From Longimicrobium sp. (GTDB lineage Bacteria; Gemmatimonadota; Gemmatimonadetes; Longimicrobiales; Longimicrobiaceae): a stretch of DNA of 55,588 nucleotides. Made by a program: the position numbers and the translations under genes. Under the pieces are notes generated by a model. It was not told the origin of the DNA. It made no database searches and was given only the letters and a program-made list of their open reading frames with translations. This document shows, one piece after another, positions 26,240 to 33,937 of this stretch (within the stretch, counting starts at the first letter, position 1; each line of letters opens with the position of its first letter). Where the stretch lies: assembly GCA_036389135.1 (NCBI GenBank), contig DASVQP010000105.1, forward strand, positions 1 through 55,588, in the 5' to 3' direction.

Positions 26240-28346
26240 TTCCGAGGCGCGGCTCCTGTGCCGCCGCGGCTTCACGATCAACGGGGTGTTGATCCTGATC
26301 CTCGTCGCCACCGTCGTACTCAGCACGACGGTGTTCCTGAACGTGGCGGAGGAGCGATCCGCCGGGGCTGCGGCGCGCCGCGCGCGCCTCGCAGCGGCCG
26401 CCGAGGGCGTCGTGGCCGAAATGCAGGAGCGGATCCTCGCGCGCGCGCAGCAGGTTTCGGGCGCGCTATGGGATTCCGACCTCGCCGTCATGAACGCGAG
26501 TGCGGTGCTCGACATCGAGCTGGCGGATCCACAGCTCGAGTTCGACCAGCCACGCTCCGGGTGGCGGGTGATCGAGATCCGCGAGAACGAGCGGATTCCG
26601 CACGACGAGGTGCCACTCGCAACCTGGACCGACCAGCCGCGCCTCTCGTACGCCGGCGTCCCCCCGATCGGCGGCCTGGTCGCGGCCCGCACGCTCGTGA
26701 TCGCGGTGTACGCGACCGTGCGGGACCGCGACGGGGCGGCCTACCGTGTGAGGCGCGACCTGGCAATCTCCCAGATTCCAGCCCACCAGCACGCGCTGTA
26801 CGCCGCGGGTGATGCCGAACTCTGCGCCTCCGCGACCGCGAACAGCGCGATCAGCGGCCCGGTGCGCGTCGACGGAACGCTGCTCGCGCTCTCGTGCGCC
26901 CACATCATCCGCTACACGGGCGGAATCGACGCGCGGGACGGGATCGAGGTCGCGTCGCCGGCATCGCACTTCGTGGTGGGGAGCGATGGTCAGCTTCCGC
27001 TCGCGACCGTTTCCCGCGCACAGGCGGAGTCGGACCCGCTCGCCAGCCTGCGCCCGTCGGGCGGCCGGGTCCGGGTTCCCGCGGCGCTCGGCGGGCCGGT
27101 CGGACCCGGTCGGCTCAGCAGCGCGGCCATCGCGGGCTCGGGCGAGTGCGACGACGTGCCTGCGGCCGGCTCGCTCACGTGCGGCGGTGCAGCGCGATAC
27201 TTCCCGTCGGTACAGCTCCAGCGCGCCACCTCCGGCGCGGGGGGCGAGTTCACCGCCACATGCGGCGCGGCGTACGAGGGCGAGGGCTGCGCCGACGTGC
27301 TCGCCGCGGTCACCTACCTCCCGTGGCCGTTCCCCGGACCCCAGCTGGCCGGGGTCGCCGCTCCCGATCCGGCCTCCCCTGCACTGCCGTGGAGAGGCTT
27401 GCTCCCGGATGCGCGACGGGAGCCACGCTGCAACGCGACGATCGGCGGCACCACGTTCCGCACGGCGAGGTGCCCCACCAACCTGTACGGGTTCCGGATC
27501 GACCTCGGCGCCATGCCCGCCGTGGCCGGGGGCGTGCTGTCGATTCGTCGGGCAGCGGGGCAGGCCGCCGGGGCGAATCCCTCGGGAGCCCAGGAGATCG
27601 TCCTGCTGATGAACGGGACCTCCCTGGCCGGTCCCCTCACCATCCACTCGGAGATCCCGGTATACGTGGCGGGCAGCTTCAACACGGCATTTCGCGCGGG
27701 CTACAACGGACCGCCCCCGGCGAAAATCCATGCACCGCGGATCGTCGTGCTGCCGAACGAAGCGGCCTCGCAGCTCCAGACGTCGGCGGTGTGGGACAGC
27801 GTTCCGCGCGCCGGCAGCACCACCCCCGCCGCTGCCCCGCTCCGGGCGGAGACGAACGTCACGATCACGGCGGTTCTCCGATCCGGCTACTGCCAGACCC
27901 GCGACGGCCAGTACTTCGGAGGGGTTTGGGAAGGAATACCGGCGGTGCTCGGGGACTGGCGCTCCGCAGGGCTTCGCATCATCGGCGCAGTGGAGGCAGC
28001 CGAAGGCCCGGATACCTCGGCGGACTGTTCGACGTTCGCCACGCCGCTCGGCACCACGCCCTCCGGGACCCCCACGACGCAGCCGGCGTCCCGGTCGATC
28101 CTCTACGACGACCGCCTGCTCCACCCCTATTTCCAGCCCCCGGGTGGATGGGGATATGGCAACGTCGCGTACAGCGGCGCGTCCGCCGTGCCCGGCCGCA
28201 CCTACGCGCGCCAGCTGCGCGCCACCGGCGGGACGGTCGCCGTGCGCCGGGTGCGTGACACGATGCGGGGATTTCCTCCGATTCCGCCGGGCGTTCCGAT
28301 CCGCGCGCCGGGAGCGTACCCCGCCGCGCCGCTTCCCCTGCCATAG
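26226..28346 (+). CDS. Large tip minor pilin (PilX/GspK-like position), lacking Glu5
   Basis: A 706-residue protein starting at a GTG at 26226, 14 bases inside the previous gene. The processing site is RRG/FTINGVLILILVATVVL, with Asn-Gly where Glu5 would be, as in GspK-type tip proteins. The first 130 mature residues look like a pilin stalk. The remainder is a long beta-rich region with repeated short strands and about a dozen cysteines, possibly an adhesin. It is far larger than typical PilX (about 150) or GspK (about 320). It is the last gene of the operon. Confidence 0.72.
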   Translation: MTRTDSEARLLCRRGFTINGVLILILVATVVLSTTVFLNVAEERSAGAAARRARLAAAAEGVVAEMQERILARAQQVSGALWDSDLAVMNASAVLDIELADPQLEFDQPRSGWRVIEIRENERIPHDEVPLATWTDQPRLSYAGVPPIGGLVAARTLVIAVYATVRDRDGAAYRVRRDLAISQIPAHQHALYAAGDAELCASATANSAISGPVRVDGTLLALSCAHIIRYTGGIDARDGIEVASPASHFVVGSDGQLPLATVSRAQAESDPLASLRPSGGRVRVPAALGGPVGPGRLSSAAIAGSGECDDVPAAGSLTCGGAARYFPSVQLQRATSGAGGEFTATCGAAYEGEGCADVLAAVTYLPWPFPGPQLAGVAAPDPASPALPWRGLLPDARREPRCNATIGGTTFRTARCPTNLYGFRIDLGAMPAVAGGVLSIRRAAGQAAGANPSGAQEIVLLMNGTSLAGPLTIHSEIPVYVAGSFNTAFRAGYNGPPPAKIHAPRIVVLPNEAASQLQTSAVWDSVPRAGSTTPAAAPLRAETNVTITAVLRSGYCQTRDGQYFGGVWEGIPAVLGDWRSAGLRIIGAVEAAEGPDTSADCSTFATPLGTTPSGTPTTQPASRSILYDDRLLHPYFQPPGGWGYGNVAYSGASAVPGRTYARQLRATGGTVAVRRVRDTMRGFPPIPPGVPIRAPGAYPAAPLPLP

Positions 28347-28367
28347 GAGGTTCGACCGCGACTTCGG

Positions 28368-28392
28368 AAACCCCGGAAGAAAAAGAGAGGGG
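28368..28392 (+). repeat. Leader motif copy 1 (C-run / A-rich loop / G-run)
   Basis: AAACCCC, then GGAAGAAAAAGAGA, then GGGG. It lies 22 bases after the minor-pilin stop and about 96 bases before the clamp gene start. It is the first of about nine plus-strand copies found only from here to 54 kb. Confidence 0.6.
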
Positions 28393-28488
28393 TGCGAACG
28401 CGGGCTCGGCTGCGCTGGGCCTGGTGCCGGGGAGAGGACGATTCCAGTCCTCGCCCCGGTTTTCTTGCACTCGGATCTGGAGCAACCG

Positions 28489-30309
28489 ATGGCGAAGGGA
28501 AAAGAGACTACGACGAAGGAGGCGCGCTCGCGCGTGGCGGGTGCCGACCGCTCGCGCCGCGGGCGGGAGAAGCCCGAGGTACCGGGCGGAACGAAGCGCG
28601 GGGAGGAGAAGCGCGAGGCCGCGGCGGAGGCGGAGGCGGTGAGCCCCACCGTGAGCACCGAGAGCGCTCCCGCGCCCGCGCGCCAGCGCCGGGCTCGCGC
28701 GGCGGGCCGGACGCGCGTGGAGGCGGCAGGCGACGCCGGGTCGACGCAGCGGGCGCAGGAGGAGGAGGGCGCCGTCGCAACGGTCCCCCTGAGCACCGAC
28801 ACGGCCGCCGTGGCCCAGGTCGCCGAGACGGAGGCCGAGGCCCCGACCGAGGCCGTCGCGACCGCGTTGGAGTCGCACGTCGGCAGCACGGCGGCCGTGG
28901 CCCCGAACGAGGCCGACGTGGGCGTCGCCGCGTCCGCCGAGGAAGTCGGCGCCAGCGACGACGGCGGGGCCGCGGGCACCGGCGTGGTGATCGACGCGGC
29001 AACCGAGGCGGCGATCGACGCCGCCCTGGACGAGGTATTCGGGGCCGCGGACGGCGTCAGCGGCACCGCGCCCGCCACGGACGCCGAGGCGCCGGAGCAG
29101 ACCGCGGTGCTCGCACAGGACGTCCCCGCGCCCGCGGCGGCGAGCGACCCGACCGTGCTGCTGCAGCCGGAGCCGCAGAACGTGATGGAGGTCGGGCTGA
29201 AGCCGCAGGACGTGAAGGCGGGGCTGGCGGCCGTGGTGGCGGGGCTGCCGGGGAAAGCCTCGCTCCCGGTCCTGCACAGCATCCTGATCGAGACCGACGG
29301 GCCCGAGCACGTCCGGCTGACGGCGACCGACCTCGACACCACCGTCACGCGCCGGATCGCCGGCACGGTGAGCGAGCCGGGCGCGGTGCTCGTCGCCGGC
29401 AAGAAGTTCCACGAGATCGTGCGGGAGATCCCCGACGGCTGCGTGCTGACCCTGCGGCTGAAGGAGGACACGCTCCACCTGTGGTGCCAGGCCACGCGGA
29501 CCCGCTACAAGCTCCCCACCATCCCCCGCGGCGAGTACCCCACTCCCCCGGGCATCCAGTGGGACGGCAACGCGTTCGGCATTGACGGCGCCACGCTGGC
29601 GCTGATGATCGAGCGGACGGGCTTCGCGACATCGACCGAGGAGACCCGCCCGATCCTGAACGGCGTCCTGTGGGAGTTCTCCGAGGCGGACATGGGCATG
29701 GTCGCCACGAACGGCCATCGCCTGTCCGGCACCCACCTGGCGCTCGACACGGGGTCCGGCCACCCCGAGATGATCATCCACCCGCGGGCGCTGGGGATGG
29801 TCGCGCGGCTCCCGGCCGAGGGCGAGGTGGTCCAGGTCGCGTGCACCGAGAACCACGTGGGCTTCCGCGGCGACGGGTGGGAGATCATCACCCGTCTGAT
29901 GGTGGGCCCGTACCCGGACTACCGCCAGGTGCTGCCGAAGGACAACGACAAGTGGCTGGTGGCCGACAAGGCCGCGCTGACGGCCGCGCTGCGGCGCATG
30001 GTGATCGTGGCCAGCGAGCAGACGCACCGGGTGAAGTTCACGCTCGGGGAGGAGCCCACCCTGATGCGCATCTCGGTCGAGTCGGCCGACTTGGGCACGG
30101 CCGAGGAGTACGTCGCGGTCGAGTACGAGGGCGACCCGCTGGAGATCGGCTTCAACGCGCTGTACCTGTTGGAGCTGCTGCGCTACTGCCCGGCGGGCGA
30201 GGTCCGCATGACCTTCAGGGCGCCCGAGCGCGCGGCGACCATCGTTCCGGTGGACGACAGCAGCGGCGCCCGGACGGAGATGCTGGTGATGCCGCTGCGC
30301 CTCCTGTAG
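28489..30309 (+). CDS. dnaN: DNA polymerase III beta sliding clamp with long N-terminal extension
   Basis: A 606-residue protein. Residues from about 235 to the end form a complete beta clamp of normal length: SLPVLHSILIETD early in domain 1, ATSTEETRPILNGVLWEF in the middle domain, and the terminal MPLRLL resembling the conserved clamp C-terminus. The clamp tethers polymerase and other factors to DNA. The first 230 residues are low-complexity, rich in Ala, Glu, Thr and Val, and probably disordered. Normal clamps have none of this. The ATG at 28489 is the likely start; no later methionine precedes the clamp domain closely except within PEPQNVMEVG. A strong terminator follows, so it is transcribed apart from the next gene. 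Confidence 0.88.
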   Translation: MAKGKETTTKEARSRVAGADRSRRGREKPEVPGGTKRGEEKREAAAEAEAVSPTVSTESAPAPARQRRARAAGRTRVEAAGDAGSTQRAQEEEGAVATVPLSTDTAAVAQVAETEAEAPTEAVATALESHVGSTAAVAPNEADVGVAASAEEVGASDDGGAAGTGVVIDAATEAAIDAALDEVFGAADGVSGTAPATDAEAPEQTAVLAQDVPAPAAASDPTVLLQPEPQNVMEVGLKPQDVKAGLAAVVAGLPGKASLPVLHSILIETDGPEHVRLTATDLDTTVTRRIAGTVSEPGAVLVAGKKFHEIVREIPDGCVLTLRLKEDTLHLWCQATRTRYKLPTIPRGEYPTPPGIQWDGNAFGIDGATLALMIERTGFATSTEETRPILNGVLWEFSEADMGMVATNGHRLSGTHLALDTGSGHPEMIIHPRALGMVARLPAEGEVVQVACTENHVGFRGDGWEIITRLMVGPYPDYRQVLPKDNDKWLVADKAALTAALRRMVIVASEQTHRVKFTLGEEPTLMRISVESADLGTAEEYVAVEYEGDPLEIGFNALYLLELLRYCPAGEVRMTFRAPERAATIVPVDDSSGARTEMLVMPLRLL

Positions 30310-30321
30310 GCGACGCGGGAA

Positions 30322-30355
30322 GGCGGCCGGCGCGGATGCGCCGGCCGCCGTTTTT
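30322..30355 (+). terminator. Intrinsic terminator after the clamp gene
   Basis: A perfect 12-base GC stem (GGCGGCCGGCGC with GCGCCGGCCGCC) with a GGAT loop is followed by G and five T. It is the clearest terminator in the window. Confidence 0.85.
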
Positions 30356-30378
30356 CCGTTCTGAACGAAGGGAGGATC

Positions 30379-31665
30379 GTGCCGGGCGAGAAAGGCACGC
30401 TGCCGCGGCAGGGCGACCTGCTCCTGCCGATGCTCCAGGTTCTGAGCGACGCGGGAGGCACCGCGTCGAGCGAGCACGTCCGCGAAGCCCTGGCGGAGGC
30501 GGTCGCGCTTCCCGCGGGGCGGCGCAGCAGGCGCACCCGGGCGGGCCGGCAAGGGCGGATGGTCAACGAATGGGGGCGGCACGTCCGCTGGGTGCGCCAG
30601 CGGGCCACCCTCGCCGACCTCGTCCACGCGCCCAGCAGCGGAGTGTGGTCCCTCACCGATCGGGGCGACAGGGCGCTGCGGAACGCGGTACGCGGCGTCG
30701 TCGTCCAGGTGTTCGTCACCGCGCAGGGCGTCATGCTGTGGGGCGACGCCCACGACGCCGCAGGTGTGATCGAGGACGGCAGCCTCGACCTCTTCATGAG
30801 CAGCCTGCCGTACCCGGACCAGGTGAAGCCGTACGAGAACCAGCACCCTGAGCGCGCGCACGTCGATTGGGTCCTGGGGCTGGCCGACCGCATCCGCCCG
30901 AAGTTGCACGACAACGGATCGATGGTGCTCAACCTCGGGTCGCCGTTCGAGCGTGGCCGGCCGGCGGAATCCACGTGGATCCACCGGCTGATCCTGCGGA
31001 TGGTGGACGAGCTCGACTTCGTGCTGTGCCAGACGCTCTACTGGCACAACCCGGCCAAGCTCCCGTCGCCCGCGGAGTGGGTGTGCATCCGCCGGGAGCG
31101 GCTCGTTCCGGATGTCGAGCCGGTGCTCTGGTTCGCCAAGCACCCCCACCCGTACGCAGACAACTCCGCGGTCCTGCGCCCCTACAGCAGGTCGATGGAG
31201 CTGCGCGTCGCGGGCGGCGGCGAGGCGGGGGCGCGCCGGCCGAGTGGGCACGCGCTCGCGCCGGGCGCGTTCGGGGCAGACAACGGGGGGGCAATCCCGG
31301 GAGCCTTGCTCTCGGCGGCGAACACCGACAGCAACTCGTACTACTTCCGGAGATGCCGGGAGGCCGGAGTCCCCGCGCATCCCGCCCGCTTCCCCAGTGA
31401 GCTGCCGGAGCGCGCGATCGGCCTCCTCACCCCGCCGGGCGGCCTTGTTGCCGACCTGCTGTCCGGATCCGGCGAAACGGCGGCGGCCGCGGAACGGCTC
31501 GGGCGCCGCTGGCTCGCGTGCGACCTCTCGCTGACATATGTGCGCGGGTCGGTCTTCCACTTCGAGCGGTCCCCGCACTTCCGCTCCCACCTCCCCGACT
31601 TCCTGCGGGCGCCCGCGCCCCGGCAGCCGGACCTCTTCGCAGCATCACAGCGAATGCATGCATGA
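30379..31665 (+). CDS. DNA amino-methyltransferase (beta class) with winged-helix N-terminus
   Basis: A 428-residue protein starting at a GTG with GGAGG just upstream. The N-terminal 100 residues resemble the winged-helix of Mrr-like restriction proteins (LLLPMLQVLSDAGGTASSEH). The catalytic motif IV is SSLPYPDQ (Leu in place of the first Pro of the usual [DSN]PPY), and motif I DLLSGSGETAAAAERLG comes after it, the beta-class order used by N4-cytosine and some N6-adenine enzymes. No restriction endonuclease is adjacent, so it is an orphan or protective enzyme. The target base is not certain. Confidence 0.82.
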   Translation: MPGEKGTLPRQGDLLLPMLQVLSDAGGTASSEHVREALAEAVALPAGRRSRRTRAGRQGRMVNEWGRHVRWVRQRATLADLVHAPSSGVWSLTDRGDRALRNAVRGVVVQVFVTAQGVMLWGDAHDAAGVIEDGSLDLFMSSLPYPDQVKPYENQHPERAHVDWVLGLADRIRPKLHDNGSMVLNLGSPFERGRPAESTWIHRLILRMVDELDFVLCQTLYWHNPAKLPSPAEWVCIRRERLVPDVEPVLWFAKHPHPYADNSAVLRPYSRSMELRVAGGGEAGARRPSGHALAPGAFGADNGGAIPGALLSAANTDSNSYYFRRCREAGVPAHPARFPSELPERAIGLLTPPGGLVADLLSGSGETAAAAERLGRRWLACDLSLTYVRGSVFHFERSPHFRSHLPDFLRAPAPRQPDLFAASQRMHA

Positions 31666-31783
31666 GCACCGACACCAGCGCCCGTGCGGCCGCGGGCCAA
31701 TCCGGGTGCGCGTTCCCCGATGCGCCCACCGGGCGTACGGGAGGCGAGCGTTAGCCCCTTCACACCGATCAACACTCTCGCAC

Positions 31784-32325
31784 ATGCCTGAGCCACAACC
31801 TGTATTCGCCGCGGTTATTCGAGCTGCCGCGCTTGGCGATCCGATCAGTTTGCTTGACCGTGAGCACCTCCTTCGGCACGCCGACGGGATTGAGCACGGC
31901 GCTGAACCCGGCAATGGGCGGCCGCGGGTGCCCAACACACCCCAGCCGATGACGGACGGCGAGCGCCTACGAGAGACCAGCGCCGCCTCCGCGCCGGCGG
32001 CCGCGGTCCCCGTCGACCTGGACCTCCTGCATCGCGTGGAGGCCAACATGGAGTGGCTCGTGGCCGCCGCGCGGCCGCACTGCGGCTCGGAGCCCGAGTC
32101 GTACGGCATCTCGGACGCCGAGGACGGGTCGCCGAGCTTCAGGGCATCATCCGCGGCCTCGCACCGGACGGCTGGATGGACGGCGCCGCCCCGCGGTCCG
32201 GGGTACCACCCGACGAGCGACCCGCACGCGGCGCCACCCTGAAAATGCGCGTGCGAGTCAGTCCTGAACCCCATCCCGAACGGAGGATTTCGGGTGCCAC
32301 TGCCGTGGAGAGCAGTCAACGATAA
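31784..32325 (+). pseudogene. Unknown protein gene with an apparent one-base frameshift
   Basis: The ATG-started frame (possible starts 31784 or 31949) reads DLDLLHRVEANMEWLVAAAR and then GISDAED. Near 32122 coding character jumps to the frame that reads VAELQGIIRGLAPDGWMDG, which runs to a TAA at 32323-32325, overlapping the primase start. One missing base in the GAGGACGGGTCG stretch would restore a single protein of about 180 residues. This may be a sequence error or real decay. The function is unknown. Confidence 0.45.
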
Positions 32326-33496
32326 GGATGCGCAGGCCGTCGCGCTGCTGATCGGCCTGCCGAAGCGCGAGAAGTCCGAGCGGCGGAAGTGGGGGTGCCC
32401 GTTCTGCGGGTCCTCGGACGCGCTCCACGCCTACCCGGGAGAGGGGGCCGGATTCGGGTGCTGGGCGGCCTGCGGCGCCGACCAGCCACGGCTATGCCGG
32501 GGATACTCGATCATCGACGTCGCGGCGCAGCACTGGGGCACGCGCCCCGCGGATACGTGCCGCCGGCTCGCGGCGGAACTCGGAATCGCGTACGACGACG
32601 CGCTCGCGCCGGGTGAGCGGCCTGCGCTGGTCATCCCGGTCGCGCGTCCGCGGCTGGTGCTCCCGTCGAAGCAGGAGGCCAACCTGGCCGCGGTGCGGCA
32701 GACACCCGGCGCCAGACTGCCCCCCGTGCTGTACGCCGACCTTGTGGCTCGCCTTCGCCTGACGCTCCGGGGAGCGCGGTACCTGACGGGCCGGGGACTC
32801 GATGCGGGTGCGGCGCGAAGCTACGGGTTCCGGTCCATCGACGGGTCCGGGGAATGGACCGCCGTCGGGCGGTATCTCCTGCGCACCTACTCCCGCGAGG
32901 AGCTCGCCGCGGCGGGGTTCCCGCTCGATGCCGACCCTGGCGAGGAGCGCGTGACCCTCCCCTTCAGCGGCCGCCTTCCAGCGCTGCTGATCCCGTTCTA
33001 CCGCCGGCGGAAGCTGATCGGGATCCGGTTCCGAAACATCCTTCCCGACAACCCGCAGTACAAGCACAACCGGTACCGGAACCTGGTGGCGGCCAAGCCG
33101 CTATGGCCGTTCAACGCCGACGCCCTGCGCGCGCTCACCGTGCACATCACGGAAGGCGAGATCGACGGCGAAACGTTGCGGCAGCTCGGCGAGACTGCCG
33201 CTGGGATGTACAGCGCCGGCGTCTGGCTCGACCATTGGACGGAAGAGCTCGCCGGTGCCGCCGAGATCGTGGATTGGCACGACTGCCGGGACGAGAAGCG
33301 CGCCGGAGATCTCGGCGCCGAGGCGCTGCGGACGCGACTCGTCGCAGCGTTCGGGGATGCCTGGGTGGCCCAGCGCTGGCGCCGCATGATCACCGATGCC
33401 GATCCGAACGCGCTGCACCAGCAGGGCCGCCTCGCCCAGATCCTGCGCGCGCGCCCCTGGCGGCGCGCGGAGCTGGCCGACGTGCACGTGGCCTGA
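32294..33496 (+). CDS. DnaG-type primase (zinc ribbon plus TOPRIM)
   Basis: A 400-residue protein starting at a GTG at 32294 behind a GGAGG. The N-terminal zinc ribbon is CPFCGSSDALHAY followed by FGCWAACG. A central region contains the YRNLVAAKPLWPFNAD segment, and a TOPRIM core follows (HITEGEIDGETL with its metal-binding Glu, then EIVDWHDCRDEKRAGD with Asp residues). It lacks the helicase-binding C-terminal domain of chromosomal DnaG, as in phage and plasmid primases. Together with the clamp and ParA it points to an autonomously replicating element. Confidence 0.8.
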   Translation: MPLPWRAVNDKDAQAVALLIGLPKREKSERRKWGCPFCGSSDALHAYPGEGAGFGCWAACGADQPRLCRGYSIIDVAAQHWGTRPADTCRRLAAELGIAYDDALAPGERPALVIPVARPRLVLPSKQEANLAAVRQTPGARLPPVLYADLVARLRLTLRGARYLTGRGLDAGAARSYGFRSIDGSGEWTAVGRYLLRTYSREELAAAGFPLDADPGEERVTLPFSGRLPALLIPFYRRRKLIGIRFRNILPDNPQYKHNRYRNLVAAKPLWPFNADALRALTVHITEGEIDGETLRQLGETAAGMYSAGVWLDHWTEELAGAAEIVDWHDCRDEKRAGDLGAEALRTRLVAAFGDAWVAQRWRRMITDADPNALHQQGRLAQILRARPWRRAELADVHVA

Positions 33497-33542
33497 CCCG
33501 CCGGGCAGCCCCCGCTTCCCCCGCGACCATCGCAATCCGAGA

Positions 33543-33763
33543 ATGAAACCCGCCAGCCGAACGCCGGTCCTGGACATCTTCAGGCTCTACCCCGACGACG
33601 TCTCGCTCACGCACATGCTCATCTGCCACGACGCGAGCCTCCTCGCAGCGGCGGCTCCGGCACCCCCGCCACGGCGGCCGACGAAGCCCGGTTCTGGCTC
33701 GACGCCGCCCTGGAGGAGGACCGTGCTCGCGCCTTCTACGACCCTGGCCGCTATCTGAACTGA
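33543..33763 (+). pseudogene. Small unknown gene with an apparent one-base frameshift
   Basis: The ATG frame reads MKPASRTPVLDIFRLYPDDV and then SLTHMLICHDASLLA. Around 33647-33650 coding character switches to the frame reading SGTPATAADEARFWLDAALEE and ending FYDPGRYLN at a TGA (33761-33763). One missing base in CTCGCAGCGG would join them into about 73 residues. The ATG frame itself runs on to 33758. The function is unknown. Confidence 0.45.
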
Positions 33764-33776
33764 CCCGCATCAGCGC

Positions 33777-33812
33777 GAGGCTCCCCGCCCGGGGAGCCTC
33801 CCCTCTTTTCCT
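33777..33812 (+). terminator. Intrinsic terminator
   Basis: A 10-base stem (GAGGCTCCCC with GGGGAGCCTC) with loop GCCC is followed by a CT-rich tail containing TTTT. It closes the unit containing the primase. Confidence 0.75.
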
Positions 33813-33856
33813 CCCCGATCGCCGCCCCTTCCTCGCTTTCGGCTCCCCCTCTCGTC

Positions 33857-33880
33857 AACCCCCAGAGAAGAAAAGTGGGG
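33857..33880 (+). repeat. Leader motif copy 2
   Basis: AACCCCC, then AGAGAAGAAAAGT, then GGGG. It lies 57 bases before the ATG of the methyltransferase-helicase gene. Confidence 0.65.
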
Positions 33881-33937
33881 TGTGCAATCCATCGGCACCC
33901 GCCGCCGACGGTCCACCCGCCTCCAAGGTGCAGGAGC

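Noticed and set aside
27979-31590. 1,203-codon minus-strand frame opposite the clamp and methyltransferase
   Set aside because: It is a shadow frame of two well-supported plus-strand genes and crosses a strong terminator.
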